NCBI GenBank assembly: GCA_917880885.1
Contig: OU862915.1
Coordinates: 35,286,676 to 35,350,675 of the forward strand
Source: Limnephilus marmoratus
Lineage: Eukaryota; Arthropoda; Insecta; Trichoptera; Limnephilidae
Direction of reading: 5' to 3'
Length of the DNA stretch: 64,000 nucleotides
Under the pieces are notes generated by a model. It searched no databases, was not told the DNA's origin, and saw nothing but the letters and a program-made list of their open reading frames with translations. Shown here piece by piece: positions 33,164-43,849 of this stretch; the first letter of the stretch is position 1, and each line of letters opens with the position of its first letter. A program made the translations under genes and the position numbers.

Positions 33164-33621
33164 GAGTACACGCGTGGGCTACATATGTAGCCCGGGGTAT
33201 TGTTTTCGTTCGTAACTTCGTGAAATAGCGTGATTTAACTTCGAGTCTCTAGCTAAGCTTCCATTGGTTGTTGCTCGACGCATTCAGTGTCGTGAGAGAT
33301 CGACGCTGGCGCACGTGTGAAAAACAAATTTTTATTTGTCCTTCGTGTAATGAAAATTAAAAAAAAAGTTTTAAAAAAAATGTAAGAATTAAACCAAAAG
33401 TTGATTGATTTCAAATAAGTAAAAATTAGGTGATTTTTTGAGAAGTCTGAAGTTTTGTTAATATTTTAAGTTGAAGAATGAGAAGATTTTTTTTTTTATT
33501 TCGGTTTACTTATTAAATGCCATTTATTACAAAAAAAATGTTTTATTTAATAATTAAACGATTATCTTTCAGTACATTTCAATTTAAAATGGGCTACAAG
33601 TGAAGCCCACGCGAGCACTCA
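33164..33621. mobile_element. 458-bp MITE with palindromic termini
   Basis: The left end gagtacacgcgtgggctaca and the right end (inverted) gagtgctcgcgtgggcttca match over about 30 bp. Inside the left TIR, gggctacatatgtagccc is itself an 18-bp perfect palindrome. The interior is AT-rich, with no ORF. No certain target duplication, so the superfamily is open. Confidence 0.6.
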
Positions 33622-34264
33622 TGAACGTTTTAGAGGCGCGTGTACCGTAGTGTTAAATATAGACTAGTAATGGAAACAATCCATCTATTAAACATATTCA
33701 TCAATTTATCAACATCTGGCTTCGTGGACTGAGTAAAAAAACATTTTTTAAATTCTGTGAAAGCGTAATCTAGCGGAATATCGATTACCCCATTGTTCAA
33801 AATTTGAATATAATACCCTTACGTGTTGGGGGATAAATGCTTGAACTTGTCGAAGCGTGAAGAGGTATCAATGTGCTACGTTATTATTATACGTTATTCG
33901 ACAATAGGAATAAAAAAAGGCACAGAACACAGAGAGGCGCAGGATACTAGTGAAATATTGGTGGAAATAGCTGCATTTTGATCCGGGGATTAGCCAAACC
34001 ACATGCTGTGAGCTAACTGAAAGGATTATGGGAACTTATTGGATGCTTTCGATATCAAAATAATTACGGAACGTACTAATTTCGGTTGTTTGTACTGTGG
34101 GTTAGTTTGTCCAGCGTGATTTTTTTAACGTTCAACCTCTTGCTAGCCGGGAAGTATTTCTTATGAAATCTCGGAAAGCATACTTTGAAGTGAAATTTTG
34201 TCGATTTATTTTGAGCTATCGTTTATTTTATTTATCGAAACACATTCATTGAACAATAACTACA
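33622..34264. other. Unassigned region
   Basis: No recognised feature. Confidence 0.35.
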
Positions 34265-34690
34265 TAACTAACTAATTAACCGTCACGCCGTTTCCCCGCA
34301 GGGGTAAGCAGAGAGGACGGACCGCCAAACAACTCGATCTTGGCACACACTCTCTGCCTCACTCACATTCATACATCGTCTCGTACATACTCTTCCATTT
34401 TTCTGACTTTTGACATGGCCCGTCTCAAGTATCTGATTCACTTGATCGTGCCATGTCTTCCTCGGGCGTCCCCGACATCTTCTACCATTCACATTTGCGG
34501 CATTTATTCTTTTTACACTACTTTCTCCGTTCATTCGCTCTACGTGCCCAAACCATCTGAGGGTCCCTCATCTTACTCATTATGCTTACATCAGCCTTAC
34601 ATTCTTTGCGTATATCCACATTTCTAACACGATCATACATGGTTTTACCACACATACGCCTCAGGGATGTCATCTTGAACAATAAACTAT
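34265..34690 (-). pseudogene. RTE-type LINE C-terminus
   Basis: The ORF at 34283-34534 encodes GRRCRGRPRKTWHDQVNQIL, then KNGRVCTRRCMNVSEAESVC, then QDRVVWRSVLSAYPCGETA and a stop. 34540-34690 adds the preceding block (KMTSLRRMCGKTMYDRVRN). The GRPRKTW...DR..WR layout is the common end of RTE-type LINE polyproteins. The RT core is absent. The same end is at 9775-9950 and 31895-32030. Confidence 0.65.
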
Positions 34691-35224
34691 CTATAAAAAA
34701 ACATTACTTGTGTTTCTTTAATGAATTGATAGGTTTTTCGATGTTTTTGTGACTGACCATTAACTGACAGTTGAAATCGCGCGAAACATGACGCCGGCAT
34801 CTAACCGATAATACATTACAAATTATTCCGAGGGGCTAAAAGTATTTCGGGTTTCTTTTGCGTCAGTAACGAGAACGGCCCAAGCGATTTTGACTTTATT
34901 CTTGATACAGTTTCTTTATACGTAAGGGTTAAAATTGCATTTTAAAAATATATTTTGCCGTGTCCACCGGTAGATAAATGGCAAACAAGAACTGAAATTT
35001 GCTTTGATTTTAAGTGTCTTTTTCAAAAAGGAATTGCATGTTAGAATAATGATTCAGACGAGCAATAGAATCTATTTTGTAAAATTCAAACACAAAATCA
35101 TTTTAAGTGTCTTTTACAATATTGGAATAATAGTATTCCATAATGTTTCACAGTCTTCGAGTGGAAATGCTGTCCTTATTCTACGGGTAATTAAATGGAA
35201 GAAGCTCCGAGAAGCTAGCGTTAC
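34691..35224. other. Unassigned region
   Basis: AT-rich sequence. The start of the ORF at 35004-35363 has no known motif, and its later part overlaps the LINE. Confidence 0.35.
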
Positions 35225-35545
35225 TGATTGCTTTGGCATCGGTGAACAGTCGGAAAACACGCCAAACGCGCGTCCAACATTTGTACACAGTGGAAATTTG
35301 TCACATGAGAACGATTCGTTTCTACTACTGGTTATTGTGTTCAACAGCTTGGCTGCGGAATGATTTGCCAGCCTCCATGTTTCTTTCCGTGACCCTCCAC
35401 ACAGCTTCCCCAAACTTCCCAACCTTCCTCTTCCCCACCTCCTTCCCCTCCCCACTACCTTCAGCCTCACAACATACCCCAATTGGGGATGCCATAGTCT
35501 CACTGGCTCCAGACGGGAGCAGTTGAGATTCTTGTGCGGTATTCA
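35225..35545 (+). pseudogene. LINE 3' end, partner of SINE-B
   Basis: 35233-35526 encodes the C-terminus of a LINE polyprotein: TRVQHLYTVEICHMRTIRF, then WLRNDLPASMF, then a proline/serine-rich end (GDAIVSLAPDGSS). The DNA of that end (cccactaccttcagcctcac, gccatagtctcactggctcc, gacgggagcagttga) is also the 3' part of SINE-B. It terminates in an A run at 35550. Confidence 0.65.
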
Positions 35546-35555
35546 CTGTAAAAAA

Positions 35556-35640
35556 AAAAAAAAGACGACATAGGTCCTCAGGGAAATTATTTTTTCTGTG
35601 TTGATTAATGTAATTAAAAAAAACTCCTTCTCAGTGGAGT
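35556..35640 (+). repeat. SINE-A/LINE 3' tail fragments
   Basis: The word gacataggtcctcagggaaa followed by a diverged tail and A run, then a second tggagttaatgta with another A run. They match the common 3' block of SINE-A and its partner LINE. Confidence 0.5.
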
Positions 35641-35946
35641 TAATGTATTTAAAAAAATGTGTTTAATTTGTTGTGAGATTCAATCGAAATGTCATGGAGT
35701 TAATTTCTTTGATTCCGGTTTCTCTTGAAACTTGTATTTTAACTAAATAAATAGCAAAAAGACACTTATCACTGTTTTGATTTGGAAATGTTAATATAAA
35801 CGTTTATGAAATAATGAGTTTTTTTTTTTAATGAACATATCGACGTTCCTTCGACCAGATTTGAAATGAATCGTGCAATTGCTTCTGGCAACCACCTTGC
35901 AATCATATCTCCACTGCGTATTGTAACCAAAATAGTGCAGTGATTG
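35641..35946. other. AT-rich, nothing recognised
   Basis: Flank of the DIRS-like element. Nothing recognised. Confidence 0.35.
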
Positions 35947-36134
35947 TATTTTGTGTTCCGTATCGATGCCTGGAATCCATTATGAGAGAGCTAGCTTTTT
36001 CGCCCTTTTGTTACCGTTTCGCGCGTGTTTATTCCCTATATTTGCCCTTTTATTCGACTTGCCACACTTTCTTTCTCTACTGGCAACACTGCGATGACGC
36101 GGTCTCAGATCACGTGATGTTTTGTTTCATATGA
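35947..36134 (+). repeat. DIRS left terminus and inverted repeat
   Basis: 35962-36134 is the inverted copy of 42771-42943 (173 bp each, few mismatches; it includes tcacgtgatgttttgtttca). 35947-35961 is the unique outer end, which is found in complement in the internal region. Confidence 0.85.
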
Positions 36135-37001
36135 TGCCGTTTTTTCGCGCCGAAAGCCGTTTCGTGTTTCACTGTGCTTAAAAAAAAACAATTTTTACTC
36201 GAAAATATAAGTTTATTCCCTGCTCTCTCAGTTTAAACATTAAATATACCGTGACAGATCATTTTCAGAGAAATTTATTTATTTATTTGTTTGTTTATTT
36301 AGTACAAGATTATACATGTATATACATAATTCATTAATTTTTTTGACTGCCCAACTAGGAATATTCCCGTTTTAGGACAGTCAAATTATTATGGATATGA
36401 ACAAATGGAACATGATTTGTAAAAAAAAGAAATAAAAAGAACAGAAAGAATATAAAATAAAATAAAATAAAGTTTAGAACCTAGTAACTGTTATTCGTTT
36501 AGCATAGTTATTAAAATAATATAAATTTAAAAAAGAAAAGGTAAATAGGTACATATAGGTAACTAAGAGAAATTAACAGGATTAAAACATTTAGGTAACT
36601 TCTGTATGCATTGCATATTATAGTTCTACATACATGTGTTGTAGAAAAACAAAGAAAGAAAAGGAGAAGAGAAAGAATAAAATAAAAATGAAATAAGCAA
36701 TTAAAACATAAAAAAGCCATCGGTTGTTTAGCATAGTTGTTGAAATGATAATAAAAATAAATAAAAGTGTGTGTACTTAAAAGCAAATGATTAAAATATA
36801 AGGTGGTAACTGGTGTTTGCCTTTCATATTATAATCCTACGCACACATTTTATATAGTGAGAACAGAAAAAATAAAGTAAAATAATATAAACATTTAATA
36901 CCTGATTATTACTGTTGTTTGCTTAGCATAGTTGTTAAAATAATATGTACATTGACTCATTTTTTAGTGTGTTTTTGGTTTGTTTACGTGTAAATTGTGC
37001 G
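36135..37001. other. DIRS leader with LINE tail and 200-bp repeats
   Basis: After the inverted repeat, 36270-36390 holds a minus-strand LINE 3' tail (gactgtcctaaaacgggaat...aataaataaat). The rest to 36945 has three degenerate units with the word tagcatagttgttaaaataa (about 36500, 36730, 36925), roughly 200 bp apart. No coding sequence before the gag start. Confidence 0.5.
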
Positions 37002-38129
37002 ATGAGTGATATCGACAACAAAGACGCTTCGCCGGTCGGAAACGATGATCAAGCGCGAGTTTCTCGGAAACGCCGACTATCGCGCGAAAGTTCTGGATCC
37101 GACACTTCGGAAGAAATGAATTACTACCGGGATCCTCGGGTAGATATCCTGATGCAATAGATGTCGGCCATGACAGACGTTTTATCCGGGAATCGGGTAG
37201 AATTCAGTGCGGAGAAAAAATTCTCAGACAAAGAAGACTCCGCAGGAAATATGCGGGGGGAGGTAGAATCGAGTTTTCTGGAGATATCCGCCAGCCTAGC
37301 CGCTCAGAAAAATATTTTGGAGTTCGGCAATCCAAGCACCTTGGTGAAGGAACCACCGACTCCGAAGGCGGACGCAAAAAAATTCGCAGTCATCTCAGCT
37401 CTCCAGCGTTTTGGTTTGGAGGAATGGTCGCGTGTTCGCTATGCCGAGATACAGAAAACGTACACCGCCACGCCCGCCTTCGTAGAGCTAGAGGTTAACG
37501 AAGAACTGAGGAGGTTCGATAAGAACAACTCCTTCGCACCAGCCCTGGATCGTTCCCTGGGAGCCCTCTCCAATGCAATACTATCCCAAACAGAGTCGGT
37601 CCGAGGAAACATGCAAGAACTGGTGAACTGGGCATCCGAACCAGGCTCCTGCTTGACCCCTGCGACTCTGTTTGACAAGATCCAGGGGATGTTTTCCAAG
37701 GAGTCAACATACGGCAGGACCACAGATGACGTCCTACAAATTGTATGTGGAAGGCGAACAGAATGCCTACAAAGCAGGCGAAAGGCACTGCTGGAGGGAG
37801 AAAGGGACCCGTACATCAGGGAAGGCCTTACCAGGATTCCCCCAAGCGCTAGTCACCTCTTTAATAAAGAGGAACTGTCAAGCTACATCGCGGCAAACGG
37901 GGGACGGGAAAAGATATTCAGTGGTGCATCCTCGTCCTATATCCCCCGCCAACCTCAACCCTCTACCTCACAAGTAGGAAGACCAGTGATAGAGGCTCCA
38001 CCCTCCTGACCTAGGAAGCCCTTTCGACCCGCTCCTAGGCCGGAGAAAGATAGGACGTACAGGCCCGCCAAGAAGCCAGAGTCCTCTCGCAAGGCGACCA
38101 GCGATCGTGGTAGGAGGCGATGGAGGTGA
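37002..38129 (+). pseudogene. DIRS gag-like ORF1
   Basis: The preferred start is the ATG at 37002 (MSDIDNKDASPVGNDD). A Ser/Arg-rich region (VSRKRRLSRESSGSDTSEE) follows, then a helical middle part with FAVISALQRFGLEEWSRVRY and a basic end (KPFRPAPRPEKDRTYRPAKK). Two in-frame stops break it, TAG at 37158-37160 and TGA at 38007-38009. The frame then runs to TGA at 38127-38129. It has no zinc knuckle. It presumably packages the element's RNA. Its end overlaps the start of the RT ORF by about 20 bp. Confidence 0.7.
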
Positions 38130-39883
38130 CTGGAGGCCGGAGCCATTCCGGGGAGGACGCCTAAAGGCGTACCAGGAGGTGTGGAAGGAGCTGGGAGCAT
38201 CACCGCTAATCCTGAAGATTCTGCAAGGAGCAAGGATTCATTTTGTATCAAAACCTCCTCTAGTGCTCCCATCGGCCGAGCTCAAGCAGAACTTCAGAAC
38301 AAAGTCGTCTCCAGACATGACAGCACACATCGAAATGATGAAAGCCTCAAAGATCCTGGAGGCAGCAGACAACTCCCCAAGCTTCTTGTCAGGTATGTTC
38401 CTTACCCCAAAATCAGACCATACCTTCAGACCCATCTTCAACTTGAAGGCCTTGAACGTCTTCATAGACTCAAAGCCCTTCAAACTCTTCAGTCATTTTC
38501 GGGTTCCGGAATTCCTCCAAACCGACGACTGGATGATAAAAGTCGACCTCTCCCAGGCTTACTTCCATGTGCCGATCGCAAGATCATACCGGAAGTTCCT
38601 GCGCCTTGTCTACGATGGAGAACTTCTTCAGATGACATGTCTGCCCTTCGGCCTGTCATCAGCGCCGAGGATCTTCTCGCTACTTTCAAACTGGGTAGCA
38701 GAGCTGTTAAGGAAAAAGGGGCTCAGGATTGTAGTCTACCTAGACGACTTCTTAGTAGTAAATCAATCCAGAAAACTTCTCACCTCCCAAGCCGTTGCTA
38801 TAGTGCACACACTTCAACAGCTAGGCTGGTGCATAAACCCGGAGAAGTGTATCCTGACACCCACGCAGAAGTTGGAGTTCCTGGGCATAACATGGGACAC
38901 GAGAGCAGATCAAAAGTCTCTCTCCGACCGCAAGTGCTCTGGTCTACGCCAAGCCTTGCAGGTTCCCTTGGAAGTCGGCAATTGCTCTCCCAGGCTGGCT
39001 CTCGGTCTACTGGGAAGACTAAACTTTGCAAATTTCGTGATCCCCGTGGCCGCTTGCATTGCCGCAGACTGCAGAGGTTCAGCCACCGCATACAGCATCT
39101 TAAACCAGCCCGTCCCGTTGCTCTGCCCAACGCAGCACGGCAGGACTTGCAGTGGTGGCTAGCAGCCATCGGAAGGACGAGCCCCATTCAACCTCTCCCA
39201 TTCCATCACTTCCTGACGACAGACGCAGCAGACACAGGATGGGGAGGACAACTAGATGACACCACAGTTGCGGGCCAACGGACGGGAGAACAGGCACTAT
39301 GGCACTCAAACCGGAAGGAAGCATACGCTGTGTTAGCAGTCATCAAAAACCAAACTCATACTCTGGCAGGGAAAAATGTCTTACTGCAGACGGACAACAA
39401 GACAGTAGTGGCTTACGTCAACAAGGAAGGGGGCACAAAATCTTTAGCCATTCTGGAAACAACGCGGGAGCTACTGGATTTTGTAGACCAGATGGAGATA
39501 TCTCTGACAGCCTAACACATACCAGGAAGATACAACGGAATTGCTGACCGTCTCTCTCGGGGCGCACTGCTTCCAGAGTGGCATCTACTGAGTCCGGCAA
39601 CGGAGGAGATATTAAAAAAATGGGGTCGCCCCCAAATAGACCTATTCGCTTCAGCCACTGCTCACGTGCTACCAGCCTACGTGTCCAAAGACTCAAGCGA
39701 CTGCTCAGCCTGCTCTCCCAACGCGTTCAGTCAACCTTGGGACTACAAACTAGCTTGGGTATTCCCGCCGCCAAACCTCGTTCCGAGAGTGCTCACATAC
39801 CTAAATCAGGCAAGGGGCATGTTTCTTCTAGTTGTCCCAAAATGGGAGAAGACCTTCTGGAGAAGCAACCTAAAACAATGAAC
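38107..39883 (+). pseudogene. DIRS reverse transcriptase-RNase H
   Basis: From the ATG at 38107 the RT has FRPIFNLKALNVFI, then MIKVDLSQAYFHVPI (first catalytic Asp), CLPFGLSSAPRIFS and VVYLDDFLVV (YLDD at residues 211-214, codons 38737-38748). A one-base frameshift near 39046 moves into RLQRFSHRIQHLKPARPV, then RNase H: TTDAADTGWGGQ, NRKEAYAVLAVI, LQTDNKTVVAYVNKEGGTKS, a stop TAA at 39513-39515, and HIPGRYNGIADRLSR. The usual DIRS linker follows, with IDLFASAT, NAFSQPWDYKLAWVFPPPNL and WEKTFWRSNL, ending at a TGA near 39881. It would make and process the element's cDNA. Confidence 0.85.
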
Positions 39884-40964
39884 AAAGAACCCCCCATGCG
39901 CCTGCGCAGCCTAGAAAGAGTCCTAGTAGACACATCGACAGGACTACCCCCTCCCAGGATTCAGGATCTGGAACTAGAGGTCTGGAAAATTGCAGGTAGG
40001 AACAAGCCCTAACGACATGGAGTCAGGAAGAACGCCAACTCCTCAAGTCGTGCTGGAGAGAGTCCACACTGAAGACCTACAAACCCGCATGGGATAGGTG
40101 GTGTAGATGGGGCTCTCAAAACGGCGTGGACATCAACAATCCCCCACCAACAATGGTCGCCAGGTACTTAGCTCACCTGTTCGTTCAAGGAGGTCTAGCC
40201 CCTAGAACCATTCAGGTCCACAAGTCAGCCATTGTCACATTCTGCGGCTCAGCTCAGAATGCAAGGAAAATCAGCTTCGATTTCTTGGTGAGACACGTTC
40301 TCAAGGCAATCTCAACGGCAAGGAGAACCAAGGAGAAAGCCCCCATCTGGGAACCCAGACAAGTGATAGACTGGCTGGTCAAGAATTCCCCCGCAGAAGA
40401 CTCACTGTTTGAAGCGTCACGGAGGGCAGCAATACTTCTCGTCCTGGCGTCAGGCAGGAGAGTTCATGATCTGACACTGCTCAGAATCACCCCAGAGCAT
40501 TTTATCGACAAGAGGAGCACTAATACCCTGTGGCCTAGTTTTCGGGGCAAAAACTGATACAGCCAACCACAAACAATTAGGCTGGAAACTGACGGCTTCT
40601 CAAAAAGAAAACATCAATCTCTTTAAATGGTTGAGGAAAGTCGTTGTTCTCTCTACAACCAGAAGAGGTCCACTGCTACCTGTTTGTGACCACATCAGGA
40701 GAAGCAAAACCGGCAACACAAACAATAATAGGGGGATGGATTAAATCAGTCCTCAGGGAAGCAGGAGTCCACGCCACCCCGGGAAGTGTACGCTCGGCGG
40801 TAGCCTCCCTAAACTGGTTGGAAGACTACCCCATAGAAGAGATACTTGCTAGAGGGAATTGGAAGTCTGAGCACACCTTTCGGAAGTTCTACCAAAAGGA
40901 GATAGTGCACTTCAGTAGCGAGCACCTCCAGCGCTCAATGGCTCCATTCTTTACTCCAATGTAA
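39884..40964 (+). pseudogene. DIRS tyrosine recombinase
   Basis: The N-terminal region, in shifting frames: LRSLERVLVDTSTGLPPPRI, TTWSQEERQLLKSCWRESTL, KTYKPAWDRWCRWGSQNGVD (core-binding part). The catalytic part (40126-40557) has HKSAIVTFCG and LASGRRVHDLTLLRI, with the first catalytic Arg (about 40456-40461). 40541-40640 is in another frame (KTDTANHKQLGWKLT). 40644-40964 has ATPGSVRSAVASLNWLEDYP (second Arg box) and FRKFYQKEI, where the Tyr codon 40890-40892 is the nucleophile position. At least four frame changes from 39880 to 40644 break it. It would integrate the circular cDNA. Confidence 0.85.
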
Positions 40965-41023
40965 ATAGCATCACATATAACGCTAAGTTTCAGATCACCA
41001 GGTGAGAGCAAACACATATCTTA

Positions 41024-41118
41024 ATAATGGATTCCAGGCATCGATACGGAACACAAAATAGAATAATTTTACCTACCAATAAAATTTATATTTTGTTTCC
41101 ACCGATGCCTGGAATCCA
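41024..41118. repeat. DIRS internal complementary region
   Basis: 41024-41063 is the complement of the left end (ataatggattccaggcatcg, then acggaacacaaaata). 41058-41118 is the complement of the right end (tagaataattttacctacca and following). The overlap tatttt (in complement) marks the joint. The cDNA circle is thought to be closed here. Confidence 0.85.
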
Positions 41119-42325
41119 GGTAATCCCTACCTGGGGTCCTAGCATGGTCGATCGATATAACCCTATATCAATACGATATCGGTAAAATCCGTCATTTATG
41201 GTCAGTTATCAATATGTGCTAGCACGCTCAACAATTGATAAGGAAATATTCCGACCGACGATTGACAAAAGCCCGCCAAATCGTATGCATTCTTGGTTGA
41301 TAAAACCCCAATATTAATACGAAATGTAATAAATCCATCGTCTATGGTCAGTTAGCGATATTTGCGAGCACAGTGAACATACAATTCCGACAGTCGGTTG
41401 ACAAAAGACGCCGTTTTTACCGTGGCTTCCGGAGTGACAGATAAGCTGTCAATGTACAGGTTTTTTAAAATAATGTCGTTTGTTACGCAAAATAACTGGC
41501 TAATTAATGAGTAGAGGTGAACTAAAAAAACTCTCAGAATTTAAAGAAATCGTATACGAGACCCATAGACTCAGTTAATTCATTTAAGAGGCGATCAATT
41601 AATTGCTTTTAAATTCGAGAAACGAAATTTGTTAAAATGTCGTTTAGTCTCAAAAAGTATCTACACGCGAAACGCCAATATTTATTTGAGTTCGAATTTC
41701 AATTCGAAATTGTCAATTTATTGGTATTTTTCAGTTTTACGTAGCACATTTCAAATTAAGAAACGAAAATTCATTAATAGATCCCCAGTGTTGCCATCGT
41801 GTGAGATCGTATATCGATTCCTTATTTATTTCCCTTCGACGTCGGTGTGCCTGTCGATGGTGCAAGCGTGCTAGGGCAATCGGTTCGTTATCGATACTAG
41901 ATTGTAAATCACCTGTCCTTTGTTTGACTGGCGATATACCTACGAAACTTTATTAATAATGACATTCTTTCTGCATAATTACTGGTTTATTAATGAACGG
42001 AGGCAGATTATCGAAGATTGCAGGACTGAATTAAATCGGAATTCAGACATTTTCGTTTGACAGTTTCGTACTTATGAATATAGCCATAATATAGCCATAA
42101 TATCTCGTATTATGGCTAACGATCTCATTGTCCAATTAACTCCCCTTTAGTGTCAAAAAATACATGCGGACTTCCAACGTATATTAAAGGGTGTGTATTT
42201 AATATTATTATGATATCTCAACAAAAATCTCGATGTAAATGGATCTTTAAATGTTCAAAAGAAAAGATTATTAGTTAGTTGTCATATTATTACATTAATG
42301 GATTACGATGTTTTGACAGGTATTA
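41119..42325. other. DIRS 3' region, non-coding
   Basis: Between the internal region and the right terminal repeat. Two diverged direct repeats share the word tatggtcagtta (about 41199 and 41344), followed by ttccgac-type sequence and gacaaaag. They are about 145 bp apart. No gene. It is longer than I would expect for a DIRS 3' region, so other insertions may be present. Confidence 0.5.
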
Positions 42326-42571
42326 TAGACCGGGAGCCTGGCAACACAAGCCACGTCATCGAGTACACGAATGAAACCAACGAATAACTGTAGTCTAGAT
42401 TCTAAACCATCCCATTGAAGAATTTCACTAGTTCCATGACTGCGCGGAATCTGAATCCGCGCCAAGAGGCGCGGCACACCAGCTTTTTTTAAGGCTTACT
42501 AAATGCCCATCATCACTACAAAGTAGTTTCATCCATATACTCGTAAGGTTTGTGTACCGGCTCCCGGTCTA
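42326..42571. mobile_element. 246-bp MITE in the DIRS 3' region
   Basis: The left end tagaccgggagcctgg and right end ccggctcccggtcta are inverted copies (one extra T on the left). The interior has a GC-rich ccgcgccaagaggcgcgg patch. No ORF. The short minus ORF at 42295-42477 is incidental. Confidence 0.6.
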
Positions 42572-42770
42572 AAACTCCGATTCCATAGACATTGTGACAG
42601 CTACATAGAAAGTACCTCAAGTGTTGCCAGCGTATAACAATTTCTTTTTGATTACCTTACATTGCTTATCAATATCGGTTCGGTACAAAATCGTCGGTTG
42701 TTATGCCATGTCGATTCGATATTGTAAAGATAACGATTTCAGTGTGCTAGGACCCCTGGTGCATTACGAG

Positions 42771-42989
42771 TCATATGAAACAAAACATCACGTGGTCTGA
42801 GACCGCGTCATCGCAGTGTTGCCAGTAGAGAAAGAAAGTGTGGCAAGTCGAATAAAAGGGCAAATATAGGGAATAAACATGCGCGAAACGGTAACAAAAG
42901 GGCGAAAGAGCTAGCTCTCTCATAATGGATTCCAGGCATCGATGGAAACAAAATATAAATTTTATTGGTAGGTAAAATTATTCTATTTT
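42771..42989 (-). repeat. DIRS right terminus and inverted repeat
   Basis: 42771-42943 pairs with 35962-36134. 42944-42989 (ggaaacaaaatataaatttt and following) is unique to the right end and is found in complement in the internal region. Confidence 0.85.
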
Positions 42990-43084
42990 AACCAGCGGAA
43001 ATATTAACTTATTTTGAAACGGTATGTAAAATTACTAAGTACTTTAATTTTTGAAAAATGCATGACGTATCATCGCAAAGCATT

Positions 43085-43470
43085 GAACCTCTGCCATAGG
43101 TCACCTCAAGTGGTTCGCTACGTTTGGTGAGGTAAGCAGGGGTGCCCGGGTTCATGGAGTTAGGTTTGTCCGGATCTGTGTCTGCCCACCAACTGCGTGG
43201 AAGGCCATATCGGGAGAGACTGTTTGAGGGAGATCTTTTGACCTCTTCAGCAGGACTCTCGAAACATTTCCCAGCACCGCAGTGCTAGGAAATGTTTGAA
43301 ACTTTTGACTCCCAGATTCCTACCCACCCTTCATACCTTTTTCCTTCCCAGAACTTTCTCTCTATTTCCTTAAAAAAACCCTCCACGCAGTATCCCCCAA
43401 GATGGCATAGGCCCTGAGGGGAATTAATTTTCTCGGGCCTCCTGTGTGGAGCTAACGTAAAATTTTTTTT
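43085..43470 (+). mobile_element. SINE-A, long variant
   Basis: It has ctctgccataggtcacctca, agtggttcgctacgtttggt and gggtgcccgggttcatgg, then the extra central segment (tgtttgagggagatctt), the CT-rich block, and the 3' block to gtgtggagctaacgtaaaa. It is a near-complete + strand copy. Confidence 0.7.
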
Positions 43471-43764
43471 TTCTAAAAATCCATGCATTGAAACCGAAAG
43501 CACTATAAACTATTCTCTGTAAACCAAATTTAAACTTAAATTTAACACTATACAATACTCTAATGATGATATAAAAACTTTTAATGACCCATTCAAACAC
43601 TTAAAAAAATGTTTTACACATATTAGCCATACCATGCTGAAATTGTGATGAAACCCATTTATAAAAAAACAAACAACATTTTACCTACCAAATCAGTTTC
43701 CAGATAGCGCAGGTGCATATAATAATAAATTTACCGACAATTATTAATTCTACTTTTCACCCAT
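43471..43764. other. AT-rich, nothing recognised
   Basis: No recognised feature. Confidence 0.35.
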
Positions 43765-43849
43765 TCTTGTTTGTCATTTTCTTTTGCACAGAAAGTTTTG
43801 TGAAGGAAACAGTTATGAGGGGTTGCTAAAAATCTGGGGGTCAGTTTAT

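Larger units (their letters stand above)
35947..42989 (+). mobile_element. DIRS-like tyrosine-recombinase retrotransposon
   Basis: About 7.0 kb. It has inverted terminal repeats of 173 bp (35962-36134 and 42771-42943) and an internal complementary region (41024-41118). The internal region's left half is complementary to the left end (from 35947), and its right half is complementary to the right end (to 42989). The two ends meet at the shared word tatttt. This is the DIRS architecture, in which a circular cDNA is rebuilt through that region and integrated by a tyrosine recombinase without a target duplication. Coding order is gag, RT-RNase H, tyrosine recombinase. At least five frameshifts and three in-frame stops make it inactive. 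A MITE (42326-42571) and LINE-tail material (36270-36900) were inserted later. Confidence 0.9.

Noticed and set aside
37439..37816. Minus-strand ORFs opposite DIRS gag and RT (also 37955-38272, 38798-39187, 39418-39696)
   Set aside because: They are shadows of the sense coding frames. No motifs of their own.
38181..39160. Frame-0 upstream half of the ORF at 38181-39515 as a separate protein
   Set aside because: RT motifs are in the other frame in this part. Only the RNase H portion after about 39046 is real in this frame.
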